This document shows positions 34,664 through 45,400 of a stretch of DNA of 64,000 bases, one piece after another (position 1 is the stretch's first letter; each line of letters opens with the position of its first letter). The stretch spans positions 66,941,348-67,005,347 of the forward strand of contig OX344764.1 of assembly GCA_947034895.1 (NCBI GenBank). The letters run 5' to 3'. The stretch comes from Rhytidiadelphus loreus (taxonomy: Eukaryota; Streptophyta; Bryopsida; Hypnales; Hylocomiaceae). The translations under genes were made by a program, and so were the position numbers. Below the pieces are notes generated by a model. The model did no database searches and was not told the origin of the DNA. It saw nothing but the letters and a program-made list of their open reading frames with translations.

Positions 34664-35160
34664 GAAGGGCCGTCCAGAGGACGGAAAGGCCGTCCCAGAC
34701 CACGAACAGGCCGTCGCGAGGATGGGCAGGTCGTTCCCGACCAGGGACAGGCCGTCGAGGATACGGGCAGACCGTCCTCCTGGACGGGCTTTCCGTCGAA
34801 GAGACGGGTAGGCCGTCTAGGGGACGGAAAGCCCGTCCAGGACCAGATCCAGGCCGTCCAGGGGACGGAAATCCCGTCCCCTCCCACATCCAGGCCGTCG
34901 AGGGGACGGGCAAGCCGTCCAGGGGACGGAATGCCCGTCCCCTCCCACACCCAGGCCGTCGAGGGGACGGAAAGCCCGTCTAGAGGACGGAAAGGCCGTC
35001 CGTCGAACTCTCGGGCGGCGGTGTAATCATTCCCCGAACCTGGAGACGGCGCCCCGAACCCGTTGACGGCGTTCCGACCCGAGGCTGGACGTCCGTGGAC
35101 GGATCGGCCGTCCATTCTAGGGTTGTCCCCCGCCGTGGACGGTCTGGATTTGGGGGGGGG
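34664..35160. repeat. GGACGG array upstream of the RING gene
   Basis: About 20 tandem-like units of 20-21 bp (GGCCGTCCAGAGGACGGAAA pattern, with CCGTCGAGGGGACGG variants). It ends ~265 bp before the RING gene ATG. CpG-rich. Open frames through it are artefacts. Confidence 0.85.
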
Positions 35161-35425
35161 ACGGGCTGATTAGGTGTTAATTACCCTTGCTAACCGGGTC
35201 GGTAATTGGGGGGTATAAGTGACATTTTTTCACATTTGCCCTTGCTTCCTCTTTTGAATTGCACTGTCTTAGCTTGAGAAAGCTTTGCATTGCAATTTGA
35301 GGGGAAGTGTTATACATTTGACATTGTTTTGCCACATTTCAGTTGCCTTCACGCAACAGAAGGCAAAGCAAATTGTCATTGTATTCGCATACAGTATCGT
35401 GTGTGTCATTGTGCAGGTATCAAGA

Positions 35426-37660
35426 ATGGATGCAAAGGATGTAGCAGGAGGTGAGGGACCTGGAGGTGAGGGAAGCGGTAGAAAGAAGAGAGGAAATAGA
35501 GCAACTTTGGATTGGGGCACACTTAATGCCCCAGCGATTATGGCACAGCCTGGGTGGTTGGAGGCAGAATCACTATGGACAAGAGCGACATGTCGGCGGT
35601 TTGTAGATTGGGCCCACATCAACCGCCATTGGCCACACGACCGGTACGAGGTGCACGTGAAATTTGGCGTGGTGAATATTGACCAGTGCACCCATCCGCA
35701 CTTCAAGAAGAGGATGATTGAAGTGTCATTGGCACTTTGGGGTTCAAGATCGAAGAAGGACGGGACACTTTCATTGTGCCAAATGGCATATGCGGAGGTT
35801 TTTCTTGGCAAGGATGTGGATTGGAGAAGCTTTTTGGGCAGACAGCGGGACAACAAGTTTCCAAATAGAACTCGCCACATTCCAACAAATCCTGCCGTGC
35901 CACTAGACAATGCACAAATTCCTGCCGTGCCATTGGTTGGTATTCAAAATGTGCAAATGGATGTGGTTCCACCCGTGGAGCAGCCAAGGACGGAGTTGAT
36001 GGAAGTAGAAGTTGGTCAGAGCAGCGGTGCAAATGTCAACCAACAAAATGTGATTGGTGGAGCCCAAGCTGACAGTGAAGAACTAATTCGCTTGCGCCAA
36101 TTAGTACAAACACTGCAAGCGGAAAAAGAAGAAGCGCTACGACTTCATGCAACAGAGTTTGAAGTTCAAAGTGCAAGGATGCGGGCCCTTGTAGATGAAA
36201 ACGTGCGCCTCATCGCACGTGAAGCAGAGCTTGTAGAGCGCAACAGGCGGTTCAGCACAGACTCAGTTCCACCACTCGATGTTGTAGTGGAACGTGCTAC
36301 ATACGGGGCAGACGAAGACAGAGCAGGCCCGAGCAATACACCTGAGTTTGTGGTACGACCACGGGCCATTTTTCCAAATGCAAAAAGTGCCTCATTGGAT
36401 ATTATGCGTGCACGTGCTGAGCGGGCTGAAGCAGAGGTTGGAAGTACTCGCACAAGCATGGAAGAATTAACAAGCGCCATGCGTGCTTTGGAACTCCGTG
36501 CCAACAGCGCTGAGGCAGATGTGGCGGTGTTGACTGCAGCTCGAACTGACATGGAACAGACCATGACCGCAATGAGTGCTCAAAACATGCGGTTGGTCCA
36601 CAATCCTCAGAAGGAACAGATGCTGCTTCAAATGTGCAACATGAAGTTGACATGCAGCATGGCGCTAAACGAGGCTGAGCAAATGCAGCGTGAAGTGAGG
36701 AGAGTGGCTGCGGAATTCAATGATGGCGGTCAACGTTATTTTGGCTTGACCTCATGGCCTCGAGTGGAAGAAATGTTCACCAACGATTTGCTAGTGTTTG
36801 CCGAGAATTCAAGCATCGATTGGAATTCCCGTGCAGACTTGGAATTCCAATACAATATCGAGCGCCAACGGTACGGGCCACCCAACCGCGATGGCATTAC
36901 ACCACTAGTGTGGCCGTCCGTTCCAGCTTTTGTACAAGATGGAACAACATGTATAATTTGCCAAGAACCGTTTGGCCCAGAAGGTGGATGGAATCTTGGT
37001 ACATGTGGCCATCTATACCACCCCGGGTGTCTCATTCCTCACATGGTCACCAGAAAGAGATGTGCGCAATGTAGAGCTCCATTTCATGCACGACTGTACA
37101 AAACGTTTGGCCTTCAAGACCACATGCCTATAGCGTACGAGTACAATGAAGAAAATTTACCGGGCCTCGGTAATAGAGTACATTGGGGTTCAGACGTGAC
37201 ATGGCTTTGGAAGTGGGGCCACGACAACCGACACTTCCTGGCAGGAACGGTCGCTGAGATACATTGGCAGAGTGATGCCCAAGTGACAGAGGTGATCAGG
37301 AGGGTTTTTGGAGAGGGTGATCCAGGGCGTCGACTATATTTTGGTCAGATTGCGGGTGGACATTGGGACCAAGACCGCTCCATTTTTGTGCGTGCGCCAC
37401 ATCCACAGCGCATCATGTTTAACTCTCAAGGCGCGCCAGTCGGATTTGAGGGTGAACTGAGTTTTGAGGAACAAATGACGTACATTGAAGACAATACCTT
37501 CCATGAGCCAGCTCTCGTGAGTGCCATTTATTCCCACTTACATAATAGATACGACATCGACGCATTTCAGCTATTGACGACTTTGCAATTGCGACGAGAA
37601 TTGCAACAATTTTTGAGAAACAGCATAGCACGAGGCGTTGTAATCGAAGAAGTAGAATAG
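35426..37660 (+). CDS. Coiled-coil RING-H2 protein carried by the hAT element (744 aa)
   Basis: Single-exon ORF; ATG 35,426-35,428 follows a likely 5'-UTR intron acceptor (TCATTGTGCAG). The frame stays open upstream to 35,285 but those 47 residues look like leader sequence. A basic patch RKKRGNR lies at ~19-25; an N-terminal Trp/His-rich domain of unknown type (~35-145: FVDWAHINRHWPHDRYEVH, CQMAYAEVFLGKDVDW) follows. Coiled coils lie at ~216-277 and ~325-390 (LQAEKEEALRLH, MRARAERAEAEVG). A RING-H2 finger has C509, C512, C527, H529, H532, C535, C546 and C549. After it comes a conserved-looking C-terminal domain (HWGSDVTWLWKWG, GGHWDQDRSIFVRAPHP, helical end). RING-H2 proteins are usually E3 ubiquitin ligases; the target is unknown. 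It is intact, which hints at recent constraint or recent capture. Confidence 0.85.
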   Translation: MDAKDVAGGEGPGGEGSGRKKRGNRATLDWGTLNAPAIMAQPGWLEAESLWTRATCRRFVDWAHINRHWPHDRYEVHVKFGVVNIDQCTHPHFKKRMIEVSLALWGSRSKKDGTLSLCQMAYAEVFLGKDVDWRSFLGRQRDNKFPNRTRHIPTNPAVPLDNAQIPAVPLVGIQNVQMDVVPPVEQPRTELMEVEVGQSSGANVNQQNVIGGAQADSEELIRLRQLVQTLQAEKEEALRLHATEFEVQSARMRALVDENVRLIAREAELVERNRRFSTDSVPPLDVVVERATYGADEDRAGPSNTPEFVVRPRAIFPNAKSASLDIMRARAERAEAEVGSTRTSMEELTSAMRALELRANSAEADVAVLTAARTDMEQTMTAMSAQNMRLVHNPQKEQMLLQMCNMKLTCSMALNEAEQMQREVRRVAAEFNDGGQRYFGLTSWPRVEEMFTNDLLVFAENSSIDWNSRADLEFQYNIERQRYGPPNRDGITPLVWPSVPAFVQDGTTCIICQEPFGPEGGWNLGTCGHLYHPGCLIPHMVTRKRCAQCRAPFHARLYKTFGLQDHMPIAYEYNEENLPGLGNRVHWGSDVTWLWKWGHDNRHFLAGTVAEIHWQSDAQVTEVIRRVFGEGDPGRRLYFGQIAGGHWDQDRSIFVRAPHPQRIMFNSQGAPVGFEGELSFEEQMTYIEDNTFHEPALVSAIYSHLHNRYDIDAFQLLTTLQLRRELQQFLRNSIARGVVIEEVE

Positions 37661-39516
37661 ATAGTTTTGGACTAGATTGTGTATAACTAGATAGATGTAT
37701 AGAATTAAATACCGGAAGTTGTACAAAGCAAACATATGTAATTATATAAAGTCTTTATTAGTTTACTATGTACTTCAGCGGATTTATAAAGTATGTACAT
37801 TTATCGTTTTCTTTCCACCTTGTGTATTGTTGCTTCGCCTTTGTCTATTTTTGTAATCTATTGTACCTTTTTGTAATAGTATAGAAGAAGCTTGTATGCT
37901 TAGATGGTAGGTAAAAGAGTGTTCTATCTTTATTTTGGGTGTTGCCCTAAAGTCCGAAGTCCATTTTTTGGCCCAAACCACCCTAAACCACCCCTATGTT
38001 CACCTATGAATTAAATTTTCCAATTTTTTTTTGAATCGAACCAAAGGATCTTGTTCTGCACTTGTCTTAGATGACGTGACCATAAATTTGTGATGTTTGA
38101 CCGTATGGATTGAAAGTTATTAGCATTCGAAGTGAAAGCTCCAAATCTATTTAAAGAAGTGGCTAGGATTGCCCGCTCCATAGAAAAATCCATAACTTTT
38201 CCATTCCTAATCCAAATGGGATGAATGAAAGCCTCCCATTTAAAAGAAAATATAATGCAACTAGAAAAAAATATACAAATTTGTATTTCATTTTATTGTG
38301 GATTTTTTTGTCTACCCGGAGTCCTGGACCGCCCAGTGTCCCGATCTCCCCTGTTTGAGGTTATTCTGTTCTTGTGGCCTATCCCTAACCCCTTGCTCCT
38401 AGGCACCGATTGGAATAGAAATTGTATTATGAATAAACTCATAAGTTTATCTATCATTCTATAATTCTATTTTATCATTCTTATGAAAAAGTTTTCAAAA
38501 GTTTGAGTAAAAAATTAGATCATGGGCGCCTATCGAAAATCCATTTTGTCCCTTGCAGCAAGGACAATGAGAGTATGTTACTTTAGGGTCTAAGAAATAA
38601 AAACAATGGAAATTCTTCCCCAAAGCCTAAAATAATAAAAAAAAATCTCTATTGCTTCATAATTGATGAAATCTCCTCTAAGTCTTTAGAATTAAACCCT
38701 AAATAATTCACGTTTTGTAACTTCTTTTCTATTAGTTATTTAGTTTGAATCTTTTTTTAGTTGGACACATGATTGACTACTCCCTCATTTTTTTTTTAAC
38801 TCCAAAGTTTACAAATTAAAGTATTTAACATTTTCCATTTTCTCTCAAATGGCATTATGGCATTATTGAACAAAATGTCAACATTTTGGATTAGGAGACT
38901 AGGTGTATCAATTTGCAAAAAATTGTAACCGTATAAATTCAAACAAGACATGTTAGCAATCTCATAGGTTGCTAAAACACAACAATATCACTTATAGAGT
39001 AAAAGATTATAATGTTTGAACATGAGGGTGTTAAAAGTACAAAAATGATGTGAAGTCTTCCAATCCTCTTTTCAGTTTTCACAAGTAAAATTAAAAAAAA
39101 TTTAGACCCAAAAAACATGAGGTTAAATTGCCTAACATGTATAACCCCAAACAATTTATGGCTTTTAAAAGTATACTCCATATTTTTCTTTTAATTAAAT
39201 TTCAAATTTGAATGTGATGTTTTCTCCAAGATCTTGTTGTGTTTTCGAGGCACATTTCCAAAAGCTCTCAATGCTACAAGAAGTTAAGATTGCAATGGGT
39301 ACCCTTGCACAAAGTCTTAAAACGATAAATCACTATCATTTATTTTTAAGAATAGACTATTGATGCTAAAACTAGACTTCAAGAAGAACTTCCTAAAAAT
39401 AGCAACTTAGATACTACTAAAAATAGCAATTTGGTTAGGTTTTATTTGACTTCGAAGTTTTGCCAACACCAAATTTGGGTGCTTCGGGCATTTAGGCAAA
39501 AAATCCAATCTAACCC
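37661..39516. other. AT-rich spacer inside the hAT element
   Basis: No gene. 38,045-38,135 repeats the module seen at 28,888-28,985 (GGATCTTGT, TTTGACCGTATGGATTGAAA, TTATTAGCATTCGAA). A neighbouring block (CCATAACTTTTCCATTCC, CCAAATGGGATGAATGAAAG) is also of a dispersed type. Confidence 0.5.
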
Positions 39517-40226
39517 GTCCAGAGAACCGTCCACTTACCCGTCCAGATGCCCGTCCACATGCCCGTCCAGTATTCCGTCCAAAGACCCGTCTATACAACC
39601 GCCTACCCTTCCGTCTACATGCCCGTCCACACAACCGTCCACCCTTCCGTCCACATGCCCGTCCAGAGAACCGTCCACTTACCCGTCCAGATGCCCGTCC
39701 ACATGCTCGTCCACCCGCCCGTCCACCCGCCCGTCCAGTTTTCCGTCCAAATACCCGTCCATCCCGCCCGTCCAGATACCCGTCCACACAACCGCCCACC
39801 CTTCCGTCCACATGCCCATCCAGTTTTCCGTCCACATACCCGTCCATCCCGCCCGTCCAGATACTCGTCCACACAACCGCCCACCCTCCCGTCCACATGC
39901 CCATCCAGATGCCCGTCCACCCGCCCGTCCAGTTTTCCGTCCACATACCCGTCCATCCAAACCGTCCAGATACCCTAAATCCCGCCCGTCTAGATACCCG
40001 TCCATCACGCCCGTTCCGTGCCCGTCGACGGAAGCTCGCCCGTCCGGCGCGCCCGTCGACGAAGAACGTCCATCCATTTCCGTAGTTTTCATCCTCTGTG
40101 AACGGTTCTCGTTCAGATTACATCCTGACGGACGCCGGGGTTGAATCCTGACGGACGCCGGGGTTGAATCCTGACGTCCGTCCGGACATCCTGACGGACG
40201 GACAGGACGTGACGGGGACAACCCTG
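39517..40226. repeat. Right subterminal 12-bp CCGTCC array plus TGACG repeats
   Basis: From ~39,517 to ~40,000 the motif CCGTCCANNNNN repeats with a strict 12-bp period, dozens of times. Because 12 is a multiple of 3 it creates long repetitive open frames on both strands that are not genes. From 40,124 a 23-bp direct repeat (TCCTGACGGACGCCGGGGTT...) occurs twice or more before the terminal GACAACCCTG. Confidence 0.88.
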
Positions 40227-40234
40227 TCTGTACC
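40227..40234. repeat. Right 8-bp target-site duplication of the large hAT
   Basis: TCTGTACC, identical to 26,605-26,612. Confidence 0.95.
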
Positions 40235-40975
40235 CACACTCAAATTGGCAACATTTTCTTTCACGATAACTCAATAAGACTCTCACGCTCAAAACAGACA
40301 CCTTCAAACACAATTATAAGCTTAGAACCAGCATACACAAACTTTTCCAATTTAGAACACAATCAAATTTCCACTTGGACATAAGCTTACATGACACAAG
40401 CACACACACTGTTCTTCACTAGAACTCCACATATTGCAATTTCCAATTTGCACCACTTCAAACACACGCTCACATCTCCAAAACTGATTGGGCCTAAAAT
40501 TATATTACATTAATCAAAATGGTGAGCAAATTTCTTAGTTTAATTGACAACAAGTTCGTCATCCCACAACATCTCCACCAACTTAGATACTTACACCACC
40601 TTCTCATCGATTAGCATTCTAACACTCAGTATTCATCCTCAAATCTCATACTCCACCATCCCATAAACTCCAAAAACGAAAGAAATTATACAACCTACAT
40701 GGCTGGGACATGCACTTGACTCTCTCAAAGTGGGTGAAACCCAAAATTGAGCATCACCAACCTAATCGAAATCACAACTTGGCAATTACAAGCCCAGCTT
40801 GAAGGCAACCTAACCGTACCCACTAACTACCGAATTGGAACTGCAGCCCATTCACAAACCAACTTCCAACTTGGCTCCTTCACAACCTAGCTGGCACAAA
40901 ACCGGCTCACACAACTAGCCATGAAAGATTGAAAGGACAACAAAAACAAAAATCCAACTAGTAGGCACTTAACAA
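40235..40975. other. Right part of the DNA hosting the large hAT
   Basis: A C/A-rich gene-free stretch continuing the sequence left of 26,605. It ends where homology with the AAE 3' flank resumes. Confidence 0.5.
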
Positions 40976-41498
40976 GCAGTGAGGAAGATTTGTGTTCGTT
41001 TTTCAATGGAGCATGCTTTGGAAGGCTTATAGAAAATGACTTGGCAATGAAGAAGCAAGTGCAATTCTTTGGGGCATTATTGCTTGGAAGTCTTTGGAAT
41101 TGAGAAAAAGGAAGAGCTTATGATTGTTCCTAAATCCACATAATTTGGAAGAGGTGATCCCTGCCTCCGTCTGCTTTTTTTGTAGTGTGGCGATGTTCTT
41201 CGTTCAACTGATGTTTTAGTGGTGGTTGTTGCGGCACATGAGCTCAGGTACAGGCGGGTGCGGAGCTTGGTGAGGAGAAGGCATGGGCAGAGTTCATCTA
41301 GCTTTGTGTTTCTAAGTTGTAACACTGATACATCAACACCCTGGCTAGTTGAGAAGATTATTTATGTGATGCAGGTTCAAACGGGGCCGCATGTTTCAGG
41401 TTTCGAAGCGGAGGTTTGAATGTTCGAGATTGTTTTGTTCTGTTTGATGAATTGTTGCAGATTGAAGCCTCACATTTTCCAGCAAAGGGAGATTAGTC
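40976..41498 (+). other. Paralogous copy of the AAE 3' flank, first part
   Basis: Aligns with 17,798-18,272 (TTCGTTTTTCAAT, GGGCATGCTTTGG-like, GGCGGGTGCGGAGCTTGGTGA, GCATGGGCAGAGTTCATCT, CAAACGGGGCCGCATG, GGAGATTAGTC). It carries a ~50-bp insertion around 41,325-41,375 relative to the master. It is cut by the retrotransposon exactly at TAGTC. Confidence 0.9.
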
Positions 41499-41797
41499 TG
41501 TTGCAAGTAACTACACAGACAAGACACAAAGACACATAACATGTAATTCAAGTGACTTCAATTAGGAGAGCCAATTGGGCTGTTATATATATGCTTACGT
41601 TGGAGTCCCACTACTTGGACAACTTAACTGCCACTAAGTACTTGTCACTAAGTGGGTTCATTACCACTAAGCTGCATTACTAAGTTGATATGTACAGTAC
41701 TGTTGTGAGTTTGTTATTGGCTAACTCTTAACTGTGCTTTCGTAGGTTGGATGAAAGGCGTGCAGATGAGAGAGGGCTGAGGGCAGTAACGCCAACA
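41499..41797 (-). repeat. 3' LTR (in element orientation)
   Basis: Begins TGTTGCAAGTAACTACACAG on the plus strand and ends GTAACGCCAACA. Confidence 0.95.
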
Positions 41798-42416
41798 TCC
41801 TCCTTTGCACGAAGACCTCTTCAACAAGTGCCTTCTCTGACTTGAGTGCCCTCCCTGGCTTCGCATTGTCGTAATGCTTGAATATGGTGCATGTATTTGA
41901 ATTGCCGATGGACGCCTTGAGAGTGTGTCGGAGCTTGGTGGATCAAATGTCCCTGATGAGCTTTTTGATTGAGCTTGTAACCTCAATGAGCAATTTAGGG
42001 TTGGCAATGCAAGGACACTAATCGGGTTGAGTGTGATTCCAGGTTCAGATGGTCGTAATGTCACTATGATTCGAGATTATGGTGATGAGACGAGTTTGTG
42101 ACAAGCTGCAAGATACTTGTATATTTCTGTGGCAGCTATTTCAAGGGAGCGAGACGGGAGACAAGATTGGAGCACATGTGGTCCGGACTGACGGAGGTAT
42201 TGCTAAGTCTGTTAGGATTTTAGGAGGTACAAGTGTACAGAGAGATGAAGGTGAGAGTACTGTGGAGGATTGCTGGGGAGATTTGATGGACAATCCGGGA
42301 GACTGGTGGGACAACAGAGAGTCGCGGAGAAACCCTAGAGCTCCGGACTTCAAACACAAAGTCACGAGAAGAGCATTATGGATAGACAATTATCAGACAC
42401 CGGCATGGGTTCAGGG

Positions 42417-45400
42417 CTAAATTTCAAACTTAGATAGAATGCCGACGTGACGCCTGTTTGCGTTGAAGCTACTGAGAGCTAAGGGTTTCGTGAAGAAATC
42501 AGCTAGCGGGTCTTTGGTGGGGATGTACCCTACCTGTATCTCTCCTGCTTTTGCAGTATCACGAATAAAGTGATGCTGAATTTCTATGTGTTTAGTTCTG
42601 GCATGCAAGACAGGGTTTTCAACTAACATGATGCACAATTGGTTGTCACTGAGTAATGTTGTGGGAGCGTCCATGTTGAACCCTAGTTCTTGAAATAATC
42701 TTCGCAGGTGAATGATGTCCTTGGCTACGTCGGTGAGGACTCGATATTTGGCTTCAGTTGTTGAGAGAGAAACCGTCGGTTGCATTTTAGTATTTTACTG
42801 CTCCAGCCAATACTTGAACTTCCAAATTGGTGGAGTATGCCTGATATGGATTTGCGAGTGTCGATATCTCAGCCCCAGTCTGCATCAGCATAAGAGTGGA
42901 GGGTGCTGTTGCAATCAGAGGACAGGAATAGGCCGTAGTTGGCAGTGCCGCTCAAGTATCGCAGTATCCTTTTTGCTGCTTGGAAGTGAGCCTCTTCCGG
43001 TTCTTGCATATAACGAGAGATACTACTGACAGCATAACAAATATCTGGACGAGTATGGGAGAGATAGAGCAAGGATCCAACTAGAGATCGGTACAATTCG
43101 GGATCAATCCTCGTTGTTCCTGTGTTCTTTTGAAGTTGCAGTTTGGGGTCAATTGGTAGCTTACTTAGATTGCAGTGTTGTAGATCAAATCTTTCAAGTA
43201 ATTTTTTGATATATCCATGTTGATTGATGAAGATACCTTGAGTTGTTCGATTGATCTCAACTCCTAGGTAATTGTTGGCTTCTCCCAAGTCCGTCATTTC
43301 AAATTCGGATTGCAGCTTTTGTTTGAGATCTGCAATGCCTTTTGTATCGTCCCCTGTGATCAGAAGATCATCAACATAAAGTAGAAGAATGATGAGTTTA
43401 CCGTCTGTTTTCTTGAAGTAGAGATTGGAATCACTGACGCTTCTTGTTAGTCCTTGCTGTTGGAGCCATTTGTCAATGCGATCGTACCAGGCCTTCAGAG
43501 TCTGCTTGAGACCGTACAAGGCCCTGCTGATTCGGCATACTTTGGTCGAGTCTCCTACGCTTGGAAAACCTTTAGGTATCTCCATCAAGATGTCTTTATT
43601 AATAGTCCCATTCAAGAATGTTGTAATTACGTCCATTTGGGACAGTGCCCAGTTGTGCTTTGCAGCAAGAGCAAGGATAACTAAAATTGTTTCCCAACAT
43701 ACAACATGTGCAAATACTTCATGATAGTCAATGCCCTCCTTTTGTTGAAATCCTCGGGCTACAAGTTGAGCCTTGAGCTTGTTTATCGTGCCTTCAGCAT
43801 TTCGCTTTGCTCGGAAGATCCATTTTGCTGTAATCGGAGTTTTATCATCGGGTCGATCAATGACGTCCCATGTTTTGTTCTTTAAGATAGATTTGACTTC
43901 GCTTTCAATGGTCGTCTTCCATTCCTTCTGATCGCTTGCCTCTTTGAAGTTGATCGGCTCTTCTATTACTTCCGAGAAAAGGGACCAGAAGTCCTTCAGT
44001 CGTACTGACGGAGCTCTTGTGCGAGTAGGATAGCGGCGGGTTGCTGGACCTTTCTGTCGATTGACAGGAAGAGGAGTTTTGTTCCTCTTGAGAGAACTTG
44101 TTTGCAGGTGCTGATCTAAATTTTGGTTTGTTTCTTCGATAGAGTCTGGGAAGTCTGTGGTTTGGCTGATCGGGGGTTTGGGTGGCTCGATACTATTGCT
44201 TCTGTTTCCTAAAGGTATTGAGTTCCTGTTGGGTGAGAGATCTGAGAGTCCTAGATTTGAGACAAAGGGTTGATTAGTATTTGGGCTCGGTGGATCAGGG
44301 TGTATGGGAGCATTTTCGAGGACTGTCTCAGGATCTAGGTTGTCCTGTTTTGAGGAATTATCAGTGCTGGGTTCTGGGAAGATGAGGGGACTTGAGGAGG
44401 AGTCCGTAGGTTCTAGGTGGTGATAACCTACGAGGTTTTTGTCGAAAACTACATCACGACTTATTAGGACCTTTTGTCTACTGCGGTCAAACAATCTGTA
44501 TGCTTTGGTTTCATTGTCAATTCCTAGGAACAGACACTTCATAGATTTGCTATCCAGCTTTCTACGATTTTCTTTTGGTATGTGTACATGAGCGATACAA
44601 CCAAAAATTTTGAGGTTTGTGACGTCGGGTATCATACCTGTGTAACGAGCTTCCAGGGTTTCTCCGTTGTTTGCTCGAGTTGGACTTCTGTTGACAAGAT
44701 GAGTTGCATGGGACACAGCCTCCGTCCACAAGAAGCACGGTAAGTTGCAGTCATGCGAGATGCTGCGGGCTCTCTCCATAATTGTGTGGTTTCGCCTCTC
44801 GGATATGCCGTTTTGCTGGGGCGTATGTGCTTGGGTAAGCTCTCTCTTTATACCATTTGTTTTGCAGATGTCCGAGAACTCATCAGACAGATACTCACCG
44901 CCTCGATCCGAGCGAAGTATCTGAATGCAATGTCCTGTTTCAGTTTCAAGTTGTTTCTTGAAGATCAAAAACTTATCTACTGTTTCGCTTTTGTGTTTTA
45001 GGAAATACACCCAGCTTTTGCGAGAGAAATCGTCCGTAAATACTAATGCATAGCGGGATCCACCAAGAGATGTTTGCTGCATCGGACCTATGACATCAGA
45101 GTGTATTTTCTGACCTGGATATTGGGCTCTGCTGTCGGATCTTCGAGGGAATCGTTCCCAATGCTGCCGTCCAGAGAGACAACATGTGCAAACTCGATGT
45201 TCCAGTGCTATCTTTGGAAGTCCGGTAACTTTCCCATGTTTGGACAGGAAGCTAACTCCAGCATAGCTCAGGTGACCGAGTCGGCGATGCCATAATGTTG
45301 TCAGGTTCTTGTGTTCAGCTGCAAGCGCCATCATTGGTTGTTGGAAGGCGTACAATCCATTCGATCGATCACGTTGTCCAATGGCTACAGTCTTTCCATG

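Larger units (their letters stand above)
26613..40226. mobile_element. Giant hAT-superfamily transposon (13.6 kb) with kinase and RING cargo
   Basis: The left end CAGGGTTGTC is matched by GACAACCCTG at the right, and a perfect 8-bp duplication TCTGTACC lies outside both. hAT elements typically start CA(G/A)GG and make 8-bp duplications. Inner ends are rich in CCGTCC/GGACGG and TGACG motifs, the type of dense subterminal repeat hAT transposases bind. Order inside: left array, DUF659-hAT transposase-like gene (+), AT-rich spacer, protein-kinase-like gene (-), GGACGG array, AT-rich spacer, GGACGG array, coiled-coil RING-H2 gene (+), AT-rich spacer, right array. Most hAT elements are 2.5-5 kb with one gene, so length and cargo are unusual. 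The transposase lacks its C-terminal half, so this copy would need help in trans. Confidence 0.92.

Noticed and set aside
39431..40144. Long Pro/Ser-Thr-rich open frames on both strands (and similar ones at 26,592-27,063, 31,743-32,415, 34,534-35,115)
   Set aside because: They follow directly from the 12-bp and ~20-bp GGACGG/CCGTCC repeats, which stay open in several frames; no start context or domain.
42079..42420. Plus-strand 113-aa frame between the copia pol end and its 3' LTR
   Set aside because: Antisense to the element, no domain, no sign of capture or splice sites; likely chance.
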